Assembly: GCA_017545365.1 (NCBI GenBank)
Contig: JAFWOP010000171.1
Span: forward strand, 1-5,871
Length of the DNA: 5,871 bases
Direction of reading: 5' to 3'
Source of the DNA: Bacteroidales bacterium
Lineage (GTDB): Bacteria > Bacteroidota > Bacteroidia > Bacteroidales > P3
Made by a program: the position numbers and the translations under genes. Under the pieces are notes generated by a model. It did not search any database and was not told where the DNA came from. It worked only from the letters and a program-made list of their open reading frames with translations. Numbering within the stretch: the first letter of the stretch is position 1; each line of letters starts with the position of its first letter. Shown piece by piece: positions 1 through 5,687 of this stretch.

Positions 1-304
1 AATCACACGTGAAATAAGTATTGGTGATTATGTGCTGACGGGTGGCGAGCTGGCTGCCGCTATCATTGCCGATGCCGTGGTGCGCGTGGTGCCGGGGGTC
101 ATCGGCGACGAACAAAGCGCACTCTCCGATTGTTTCCAGGACGACTTGCTGGCGGCACCTATCTACACACGGCCCGCGGATTATAAGGGATGGCGAGTAC
201 CCGACATCCTGCTCAGTGGCAATGAAGCGAAGATACGGGAGTGGGAACTGGAACAGGCACTAGAAAGGACACGACGGCTGAGACCGGACTTACTGGACAG
301 CTAA
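1..304 (+). CDS. trmD: tRNA (guanine-N1-)-methyltransferase TrmD, C-terminal part (5' end outside window)
   Basis: The reading frame is open from base 2 to the TAA at 302-304 and gives about 100 C-terminal residues. It begins [19 protein letters not shown], the glycine-rich segment of the TrmD trefoil knot that binds S-adenosylmethionine. It continues with the family signatures [14 protein letters not shown], the [20 protein letters not shown] segment (RP, G, VP and LLSG are typical) and a closing [19 protein letters not shown] helix. TrmD methylates N1 of G37 in tRNAs that carry G36, which prevents +1 frameshifting. It is a cytoplasmic homodimer. The GTG at 32 lies inside the conserved knot and is not a real start; the true start is upstream of the window. 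The end position and length past the knot are normal for the family, so this is a complete 3' end, not a broken gene. No rho-independent terminator follows, only a T-run at 324-330 without a stem. Identification is secure. Confidence 0.95.
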   Translation, partial: ITREISIGDYVLTGGELAAAIIADAVVRVVPGVIGDEQSALSDCFQDDLLAAPIYTRPADYKGWRVPDILLSGNEAKIREWELEQALERTRRLRPDLLDS

Positions 305-310
305 TTCTAC

Positions 311-543
311 AACCACGGATTACTTTTTTTAAAACCACGAATTATACGAATTAAACGAATTATTATTAACAACGAATTATACGAATTAAACGAATTGCAC
401 GAATTATTATTAACCACAGATTACACGAATTGCACGAATTATTTAACCACAGATTACACGAATTGCACGGATTATTATTAACCACAGATTACACGAATTT
501 CACGAATTATATAACCACAGATTACACGAATTTTACGAAAGAA
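311..543 (+). repeat. Degenerate tandem array of 31-44 bp units built from ACGAATT-type submotifs
   Basis: Seven units can be laid end to end, starting at 311, 333, 368, 412, 445, 480 and 513. Each opens with AACCACRGATTACACGAATT or a variant (units 2 and 3 read ATACGAATTAAACGAATT), and most close with ATTATTATT or ATTAT. Inside the units an 11-12 nt submotif (ACGAATTNNAC) is itself iterated, so unit length varies by whole submotifs. The later units (412 onward) are the most alike. The array fills nearly the whole trmD-hypD gap and stops at the AAAGAA just before the ATG at 544. A frame starting at the TTG at 430 reads through it and yields the repeat peptide TTDYTNFTN, a translation artefact. 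I see no exact TAnnTTTG promoter motif in it. Similar simple intergenic repeats are familiar in Bacteroidetes genomes; their function is not known to me. Confidence 0.85.
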
Positions 544-582
544 ATGAATTACAGTATAAAGCATCCTGAGAATATTGGCGGC

Positions 583-2964
583 ATGAATGACCGCATACGC
601 CGTCTGCGCCAGCAGAATATGGACACGCCAACGACACTTAGCATAGAGCGGGCGCTGATAGAGACTGAGTTCTACAAGCAGAACTACGGAACAATGTCAA
701 CGCCTGTGCTTCGCGCGCGTAACTTCTACGAGATTTGCAAGAAGAAGACCATCTACATAGGCGAGGACGAACTGATTGTCGGAGAGCGCGGCCCGAAGCC
801 GAAGGCCGTGCCCACCTTCCCCGAACTGACGTGCCACAGTGTGGAGGACTTGCATACGCTCGATACCCGCGAGCTGCAGAGCTACCATATTTCGCAAGAG
901 GACATTGACACCTACGAGCGCGAGGTCATACCATACTGGCAGGGCAAGACGCAACGCGAGCGTATCTTCAACCACGTCTCGAAGGAGTGGGAGGAGGCCT
1001 ACCATGCTGGTGTCTTTACAGAGTTCATGGAGCAGCGCGCCGCCGGGCATACCGCTATGGACGGCAAGATGTACCACACGGGGCTGCTCGATGTGAAGAA
1101 ACGTATCGAGGAGAAAATTGCCGACCTGGACTTCATCTACGACCCTGAGGCCACCGACAAGCAGCAGGAGCTGGAGGCAATGGCTATCTCGTGCGATGCT
1201 GCCATTCTCTTTGCAGAAAGACATGCGGAGTTGGCCGAGGAGATGGCTGCCAAGGAGCAGAATCCTCAGCGCAAGAAGGAACTGCAGAAGATTGCCGAGG
1301 TCTGCCGCTGGGTGCCCGCCCATGCTCCGCGAAACCTGTGGGAGGCCATACAGATGTACTGGTTCGTGCACCTGGGCACCGTCACCGAGCTGAACGGTTG
1401 GGACTCCATGAACCCAGGACACTTGGACCAGCACCTCTGGCCCTTCTACGAAGAGGGACTCCGTGACGGCACGCTTACCCGTGATGAGGCGAAGGAACTG
1501 CTTTCCTGTCTGTGGATAAAGTTCAACAACCAGCCAGCTCCGCCAAAGGTCGGCGTGACGGCGCTGGAGAGCGGAACGTACAATGACTTCACCAATATTA
1601 ATATAGGTGGCGTGGACCGTAACGGCAATAGTGCTGCCAACGAGCTGTCGACCATCATCCTGGAGATACAGGAGGAGCTGCATCAGCTGCAGCCCGGCCT
1701 CTCCATCCATATTGCAAAGAACACGCCAGACGAGTTCCTGCTCGATGGTATGCGTGTCATCCGCCAAGGTCACGGCTACCCCAGCATCTTCAACCCCGAC
1801 GCCTACGTTGCTGAGATGGTAAGGGCAGGGAAGACCGTCGAGGATGCCCGCGAGGGAGGTTGCTCGGGTTGCATTGAGGTGGGGGCGTTCGGAAAAGAAG
1901 CCTACCTCCTGACGGGCTACCTGAACACGCCGAAGATTCTGGAGATAACGCTCAACAACGGCCTTGACCCAGAGACGGGTAAACAGTTGGGAATCAAGAC
2001 GGGAGACCCACGTGCCTTCAAAACCTTTGAAGAGCTCTACGATGCCTGGCACCGTCAGATGGTGCACTTCGTTGACATGAAGCTTTCGGTAAATAACTAC
2101 ATCGAGCGCATGTTCTCCCTCTATGCCCCAGCCACGTTCCTCAGTCTCTTCATTGATGACTGCATCGAGAAGGGCAAGGACTACTACAGCGGCGGTGCTC
2201 GCTACAATACAACTTACATACAATGCACCGGTCTGGGAACCATCACCGATAGCCTCTGTTCGCTGAAAAAGCACGTATTTGAGGACAAGCGATACACGAT
2301 GGACGAGATGCTGGAGGCACTTTCCTCCGATTGGGGAAATGTCTCACATTCCATCTCTAATATCGAGGTGATGCGTGCCTATATCCGCAACCACACGCCT
2401 TTCTTTGGCAACGATGATGCATACGCCGACGGGATTGCCGTGCGTGTGTACGACGACCTGGTGAAGGCCATTGAGGGAAGGCCGAACACCCGTGGCGGGC
2501 AGACCCACCTGAATATGCTCTCCACGACGTGCCACAACTATTTCGGTTCGGTCTGCGGAGCCACCCCCGACGGTCGTTTCGCCCACTTCGCCATCTCAGA
2601 CGGCACCTCGCCTGCACATGGTAGCGATACACACGGGCCTACGGCGGTCATCAAGTCGCTGGGCAAGCTCGACCAGACGAAGAGCGGCGGCACATTGCTT
2701 AACGTTCGCTTCACGCCTGCACTTATGCGCCGCGAACAGGATATGGCGAAGGTGGGAAGTCTTGTGCGTACTTACTTTAAGTTCGGTGGCCACCACATAC
2801 AGTTTAATATTGTTGACACCGCCACGCTGCTCGATGCTCAGAAGCATCCCGACCAATATCGTGACCTGCTGGTGCGCGTAGCTGGTTATAGCGACTACTT
2901 CAACGACATGACTGCGCAACTACAGAACGAGATTATCGCCCGTACAGAAAATGAAGAAATGTAA
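583..2964 (+). CDS. hypD: Glycyl radical enzyme, trans-4-hydroxy-L-proline dehydratase type
   Basis: This is a pyruvate-formate-lyase-like glycyl radical enzyme of 793 residues, close to the usual ~790 of HypD. HypD dehydrates trans-4-hydroxy-L-proline to pyrroline-5-carboxylate in the anaerobic cytoplasm. The thiyl/base loop reads GGCSGCIEVGAFGKEAYLL, giving radical Cys430 and general base Glu432. The glycyl radical loop is RVAGYSDYF with Gly768. HypD-type pocket residues also seem present: Phe148 and His156 in FTEFMEQRAAGHT, Asp274 in NGWDSMNPG, Ser330, Asp335 and Phe336 in ESGTYNDF, and Tyr446 in LTGY. These sit at a constant offset of four from the numbering I recall for Clostridioides difficile HypD. 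The ATG at 583 gives MNDRIRRLR, matching family N-termini. The ATG at 544 has a better A-rich upstream context and would add 13 residues; the TTG at 430 lies in repeats and is rejected. The enzyme needs a radical-SAM activase, which is not nearby. Not to be confused with the hydrogenase maturation factor HypD. The GRE class is certain; the substrate is likely but inferred. Confidence 0.85.
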   Translation: MNDRIRRLRQQNMDTPTTLSIERALIETEFYKQNYGTMSTPVLRARNFYEICKKKTIYIGEDELIVGERGPKPKAVPTFPELTCHSVEDLHTLDTRELQSYHISQEDIDTYEREVIPYWQGKTQRERIFNHVSKEWEEAYHAGVFTEFMEQRAAGHTAMDGKMYHTGLLDVKKRIEEKIADLDFIYDPEATDKQQELEAMAISCDAAILFAERHAELAEEMAAKEQNPQRKKELQKIAEVCRWVPAHAPRNLWEAIQMYWFVHLGTVTELNGWDSMNPGHLDQHLWPFYEEGLRDGTLTRDEAKELLSCLWIKFNNQPAPPKVGVTALESGTYNDFTNINIGGVDRNGNSAANELSTIILEIQEELHQLQPGLSIHIAKNTPDEFLLDGMRVIRQGHGYPSIFNPDAYVAEMVRAGKTVEDAREGGCSGCIEVGAFGKEAYLLTGYLNTPKILEITLNNGLDPETGKQLGIKTGDPRAFKTFEELYDAWHRQMVHFVDMKLSVNNYIERMFSLYAPATFLSLFIDDCIEKGKDYYSGGARYNTTYIQCTGLGTITDSLCSLKKHVFEDKRYTMDEMLEALSSDWGNVSHSISNIEVMRAYIRNHTPFFGNDDAYADGIAVRVYDDLVKAIEGRPNTRGGQTHLNMLSTTCHNYFGSVCGATPDGRFAHFAISDGTSPAHGSDTHGPTAVIKSLGKLDQTKSGGTLLNVRFTPALMRREQDMAKVGSLVRTYFKFGGHHIQFNIVDTATLLDAQKHPDQYRDLLVRVAGYSDYFNDMTAQLQNEIIARTENEEM

Positions 2965-2989
2965 ATATGTATAACTAAATTCTAGAATC

Positions 2990-3898
2990 ATGAAAACTTT
3001 TAAGCTATTAGTGTTATGTGTGCTGTCGGCCTTCATCGTTGGTTGCGGCACCACGTCCACTGTGCCCATCACGGGTCGTAAGCAGACGCTGATGGTGAGC
3101 GACGGCGAAGTGTTGAGCCTCTCGACCCAGCAGTATCAGGAGTTTATGAAGACGGCCAAGACGTCGAGCAATGCCACGAATACGGCGATGGTGAAGCGTG
3201 TGGGCCAGAAGTTGGCTTCTGCCGTGACGAGCTATCTCAACGCCAACGGCATGTCGGCTGATGTGCAGAACTTTGCCTGGGAGTTCAACCTCGTGCAGGA
3301 TGCCTCCGTCAATGCCTGGTGTATGCCCGGCGGTAAGATTGTGGTCTACGAGGGTTTGCTGCCCGTCACGCAGGACGAGGCATCGCTGGCCATCGTGCTC
3401 GGACATGAGATTGCCCACGCCGTGGCCCGCCACTCTGCCGAGCAGCTCTCCACGCAGATGCGCCAAGAGTACATCATGCAGTTGGGCACAACGGTGGCAG
3501 GAGCAATCGGAATGGGGGAGAAGACACAAAGCATCGTGCAGACGGCAGCTGCGCTGAACTTCAACTTCGGTAACCTGAAGTATTCGCGTGACCATGAGTC
3601 GGAGGCCGACTACATGGGACTCATCTTCGCCGCTATGGCAGGTTATGACCCGCAGGTGGCCATCAGTTTCTGGCAACGCATGGCGTCTGCTTCTACCAAC
3701 CAGCAGTCAGAGTTCTTCAGCGACCATCCCTCGGACGAGACGCGCATCAAGAACATCACGGCATGGATGCCCGAGGCACTGAAGTACTACAAGGGCGGTG
3801 GTACAACCACGACAGCCACGACAAAGGCTACAACTAAGTCTACATCGACTACTCCTTCGACGACGAAGACTTTGCACATATCAACGAAGAAGAAATAG
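2990..3898 (+). CDS. M48 family zinc metalloprotease, predicted lipoprotein
   Basis: This 302-residue protein starts with a lipoprotein signal peptide: MKTFK, a hydrophobic stretch, and a lipobox IVGC with Cys19 as the lipidated residue. It should therefore be anchored in an envelope membrane facing the periplasm. The mature N-terminus carries VPITGRKQTLMVSD, typical of bacterial M48 lipoproteins related to LoiP/YcaL. The catalytic motif is HEIAH (His139 and His143 as zinc ligands, Glu140 as base), and the third ligand is Glu203 in ESEAD (203-207). The late family motif SDHPSDETRI is at 244-253. This family usually degrades or refolds damaged envelope proteins. Residues 271-295 form a low-complexity Thr/Lys/Ser tail, probably disordered, ending in KKK. 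The ATG is 25 bp after the hypD stop, so co-transcription is possible; no clear ribosome binding site is visible, as is common in this phylum. Its last 50 bp overlap the convergent LytTR gene. The family call is secure; the substrate is unknown. Confidence 0.92.
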   Translation: MKTFKLLVLCVLSAFIVGCGTTSTVPITGRKQTLMVSDGEVLSLSTQQYQEFMKTAKTSSNATNTAMVKRVGQKLASAVTSYLNANGMSADVQNFAWEFNLVQDASVNAWCMPGGKIVVYEGLLPVTQDEASLAIVLGHEIAHAVARHSAEQLSTQMRQEYIMQLGTTVAGAIGMGEKTQSIVQTAAALNFNFGNLKYSRDHESEADYMGLIFAAMAGYDPQVAISFWQRMASASTNQQSEFFSDHPSDETRIKNITAWMPEALKYYKGGGTTTTATTKATTKSTSTTPSTTKTLHISTKKK

Positions 3899-4844
3899 CA
3901 GCCTTGACCTGTGACATGTTGCTGCGCGAGACAGGGAGCGATTCGTGGCAGTGTTTGATGAGCAGCTGGGTGGAGCCGGAATGTGAGACAATCTGTTCTA
4001 CTTGGCCAAGGTTGACTAGGAAGGCACGATGGCAACGGACAATCATCGGATAGCCCTGCAACGTCTCCTCCATCTGTTTCATCGTGGCGCGAAGCATGTC
4101 GGTATGCACCTGCCCATCACGCAGATGACTGACCTTAACGTAGTTGCCCACGGCCTCAATAAATAATAGGTTGGAAATCTGGAGTGTCACCGATTCGTTT
4201 GTCGTGCCAGAGAGGGTAAGAGCCTCCACCCCAGAAACCTCACCCCCGACCCCTCTCCCAAGAAGAGGGGAGTAGTTACCTTTATCGGCAGAAGTCTCAG
4301 CAGCAGCGGTATATACTCCCCTCTCTTTTGGAGAGGGGTCGGGGGTGAGGTTTTTTAGCTGTTCATTCAATTCCCGTATCTCTTCTAATTCCATCGCTAG
4401 ATACTTGCTGCGAAACTTGAAGCGCCAGTAGAGTCCGATGGCGAAGGAGCAAAAGGCGATGATGACGAGCGTTTCGAGGAAATTGACAACAGAAAACACG
4501 TTGGAGGGGATTTGCAATCCCTGATGGTCGCTCAGCACGAAGTGGCGATAGAGACAGATGCCCAGTGCTACAAGCGGTGTATTGATAAGCTGGAACCAGA
4601 GGTTGCGGCGGATGATGTATTCGGCACCTTTCTTAAATGACCTCGGCATCTTGATGACATACTTCAGGATGATGTCCGTCATCATGCAGATCGAGAAACC
4701 TATCACTCCTAAAGCTATCAGATGCACATAACCCTGCCACTGCCACGCATCCAACCCGAAGGGCTTGAACACAGCCAGCGCCACCACAATAAACGTGGTA
4801 CTGATGATCCTCGTCGTTATCGTTTCTATACGTCCTTGTTTCAT
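3849..4844 (-). CDS. Membrane-anchored LytTR-domain transcriptional regulator
   Basis: The 331-residue product starts MKQGRIETITTRI. It has four hydrophobic segments (about residues 12-29, 39-60, 83-101 and 121-140), then a charged, probably coiled-coil stretch (RSKYLAMELEEIRELNEQL, about 145-163). An inserted repeat-encoded linker covers 165-204. A LytTR DNA-binding domain spans about 217-318: LLFIEAVGNYVKVSHL, then MIVRCHRAFLVNLGQVEQI and SLPVSRSNMSQVKAAI. LytTR proteins bind direct repeats in promoters; forms with an N-terminal multi-helix sensor instead of a receiver domain are common in Bacteroidetes. An in-frame GTG at 4877 would add 11 residues, but the promoter-like TACCTTTG lies inside that extension, so I chose the ATG at 4844. 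The last ~16 residues (ending SSSSKE) go beyond the usual domain end and are encoded where the gene overlaps the 3' end of the M48 gene. The target genes and signal cannot be read from the window. Confidence 0.88.
   Translation of the reverse strand: MKQGRIETITTRIISTTFIVVALAVFKPFGLDAWQWQGYVHLIALGVIGFSICMMTDIILKYVIKMPRSFKKGAEYIIRRNLWFQLINTPLVALGICLYRHFVLSDHQGLQIPSNVFSVVNFLETLVIIAFCSFAIGLYWRFKFRSKYLAMELEEIRELNEQLKNLTPDPSPKERGVYTAAAETSADKGNYSPLLGRGVGGEVSGVEALTLSGTTNESVTLQISNLLFIEAVGNYVKVSHLRDGQVHTDMLRATMKQMEETLQGYPMIVRCHRAFLVNLGQVEQIVSHSGSTQLLIKHCHESLPVSRSNMSQVKAAISSSLICAKSSSSKE
4235..4353. repeat. Long palindromic repeat element inserted in frame within the LytTR gene
   Basis: The outer arms 4235-4258 and 4330-4353 are perfect 24-nt reverse complements, with core CACCCCCGACCCCTCTCC. 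The symmetry continues inward at 4259-4279 and 4309-4329 with 16 of 21 positions matching, so 40 of 45 positions pair overall, around a 29-nt centre. On the minus strand it is read without stops as LTPDPSPKERG at one end and SPLLGRGVGGEV at the other. These two peptides recur as spurious or inserted segments in many unrelated bacterial proteins, which marks this as a dispersed palindromic element (REP/MITE-like), not ancestral LytTR sequence. It lies exactly in the linker between the coiled coil and the DNA-binding domain, where an insertion is tolerated. No flanking target duplication was identified. Confidence 0.85.
4235..4356 (+). terminator. Possible intrinsic terminator formed by the palindromic element on the + strand
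   Basis: Read on the + strand, the perfect, very GC-rich 24-bp stem ends at 4353 within a run of six T (4351-4356), the layout of a rho-independent terminator. It would stop + strand transcripts running on from the M48 gene, antisense to the LytTR gene. The arms are 71 nt apart, although most of that interior can also pair. On the minus strand only three T follow, so LytTR transcription should be less affected. This role is inferred and may be a by-product of the repeat. Confidence 0.3.
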
Positions 4845-4852
4845 ACGGGGTG

Positions 4853-4860
4853 CAAAGGTA
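4853..4860 (-). promoter_or_regulatory. Bacteroidetes -7 promoter element for the LytTR gene
   Basis: The minus strand reads TACCTTTG, an exact match to the Bacteroidetes -7 consensus TAnnTTTG, followed by CACCCCGT and the ATG at 4844. Only 8 bases separate the motif from the ATG, so the transcript would have almost no 5' leader. A TTG at the -33 position is not clear; about 20 bases upstream I see only TGTGAAG. The motif match is direct observation; its activity is inferred. Confidence 0.55.
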
Positions 4861-4929
4861 CGAAATAAAACTGACACTCTTCACATTTCCATGCAGAATA
4901 TCCCAGAAATTTGGAGTGATTAACATAAC

Positions 4930-4969
4930 CTTTTCTCGAGTACACACGCACATACGTACGCGAGAAAAG
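4930..4969. repeat. Hairpin-forming inverted repeat upstream of the LytTR gene
   Basis: CTTTTCTCG at 4930-4938 pairs with CGAGAAAAG at 4961-4969. After one A/G mismatch the pairing resumes with GTAC (4940-4943) and GTAC (4956-4959), leaving a 12-nt loop. That is 13 pairs in a 14-position stem. It lies about 85 bp upstream of the LytTR ATG. The + strand continues with TTTAAAAACG, so it is not a convincing terminator; it could be an operator or an RNA structure. Confidence 0.6.
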
Positions 4970-4980
4970 TTTAAAAACGT

Positions 4981-5005
4981 CTGTTACCATCTGTTACCTG
5001 TTACC
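4981..5005 (+). repeat. Three clustered CTGTTACC direct repeats
   Basis: CTGTTACC occurs at 4981-4988, 4991-4998 and 4998-5005, with a related CTGTTACT at 5071-5078. The cluster lies about 140-160 bp upstream of the LytTR start. Such short direct repeats may be protein-binding sites or simple slippage products; the sequence alone does not decide. Confidence 0.5.
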
Positions 5006-5063
5006 CACAAGTATGCTGTTTAGACCTCGTAAGTATGGCACTTATCGCCTGAAAACATGATAG

Positions 5064-5141
5064 TTAGGAACTGTTACTAAATTACTTTTACGTTTGTGGT
5101 TTAAAAATAAAACGCAAATTTTATTTAGTTACAGTTCCTAA
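5064..5141. repeat. Long imperfect inverted repeat with 32-nt arms
   Basis: Arms 5064-5095 and 5110-5141 match at 27 of 32 positions as reverse complements, with a 14-nt loop. The outermost 11 bases (TTAGGAACTGT) are perfect, then ACTAAAT and CGTTT blocks match again. The left arm contains TACGTTTG (5089-5096) on the + strand, an exact TAnnTTTG promoter-type motif, but no TTG sits at the right distance upstream. The right end runs straight into the CTAAACTCC repeat cluster. It resembles a small non-autonomous palindromic element or a structured RNA locus; neither is proven. Confidence 0.65.
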
Positions 5142-5490
5142 ACTCCTTAGAAAACAAAAAAACTCCGCAGAAGATATGGTCTAAGGTCACACAGAAATCA
5201 CGGAAATCACAGAAAGGGCTGCGCGTAGCTTCCTAAATTCCTAAATTCCTTAGAAAACAGCCCCGCAGGGAAAAACTCCTAAACTCCTAAACTCCTTAGA
5301 AAACAAAAAAAATCCGCAGAAGATAATATTCTAAGGAATTTAGGAATCAAGGAATGGCTGCGCCGATGACCCGTAGGAAAACTCCTAAACTCCTAAACTC
5401 CTTAGACATTCTACGGAGGCATGGAGATAAGGAGAAGCCACGCGCAGCCCTCCCTTCCTCCTAATCTCCGTAGACAAAAAATAATCCGTA
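5137..5490. repeat. Mosaic of direct and inverted repeats (CCTAAACTCCTTAG / GGCTGCGC family)
   Basis: This gene-free stretch is assembled from recurring blocks. A 40-nt block beginning CCTAAACTCCTTAGAAAAC at 5137-5176 recurs at 5286-5325 with one difference. A shorter copy of its first 15 bases is at 5392-5406, and a variant with ATT in place of ACT lies at 5233-5260. CCTAAA(C/A)T is iterated two or three times ahead of most copies. Inverted copies also occur: 5237-5255 against 5329-5347 is a perfect 19-nt inverted pair, 5215-5232 against 5434-5451 (AGGGCTGCGCGTRGCTTC) matches 17 of 18, and CTACGGAG at 5411-5418 pairs with CTCCGTAG at 5466-5473. A short run of ATCACRGAAA repeats sits at 5188-5216. 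No open frame or RNA gene was recognised in it. Confidence 0.75.
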
Positions 5491-5687
5491 GAGTTTAACA
5501 AAGGTCGTGCTGAAAAATCTTTACATTGACCCCTCTGAAACTTCGATTTTTTGAATGAGGTGCTTAGTGGATTGCGTATAAGCTAGTTTTGACGGGGGTC
5601 GGTTCCGCGTTTTTCACGCTACTGCTCAGCTATTGGCTGATTGCCCCTTAAAACTGTTTCGTTTTAGTCGGTTTTTACCGAAAAAGG
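5491..5687. other. Intergenic stretch with no recognised gene
   Basis: I found no credible coding frame, tRNA or known RNA here. Minor points: a promoter-type TAGTTTTG (TAnnTTTG) on the + strand at 5584-5591 without a properly spaced TTG, a 5-bp hairpin TCAGC-TATTG-GCTGA at 5626-5640, and a small hairpin TCGGT-TTTT-ACCGA at 5668-5681. None is strong enough to name a function. Confidence 0.5.

Noticed and set aside
311..543. CRISPR array or iteron origin in the trmD-hypD gap
   Set aside because: Units are degenerate, contiguous and of variable length, without spacers; no replication initiator gene is present and the context is chromosomal.
430..582. N-terminal extension of the glycyl radical enzyme
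   Set aside because: The TTG start sits in the tandem repeats and the added residues are repeat-derived; family members begin near the MNDRIRRLR segment.
697..2274. 525-codon open frame on the minus strand, antisense to hypD
   Set aside because: It lies entirely opposite a well-identified glycyl radical enzyme gene and its product has no recognisable domain; it is a by-product of codon bias.
3014..3676. 220-codon minus-strand frame antisense to the M48 gene
   Set aside because: It is a shadow of the metalloprotease gene with no domain signature.
4633..4953. 106-codon minus-strand frame overlapping the LytTR 5' end
   Set aside because: It is an alternative frame of the LytTR membrane region with no recognisable product.
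5491..5687. Possible tRNA or small RNA gene
   Set aside because: No cloverleaf, T-loop sequence or strong terminator could be found; only short 5-bp hairpins.
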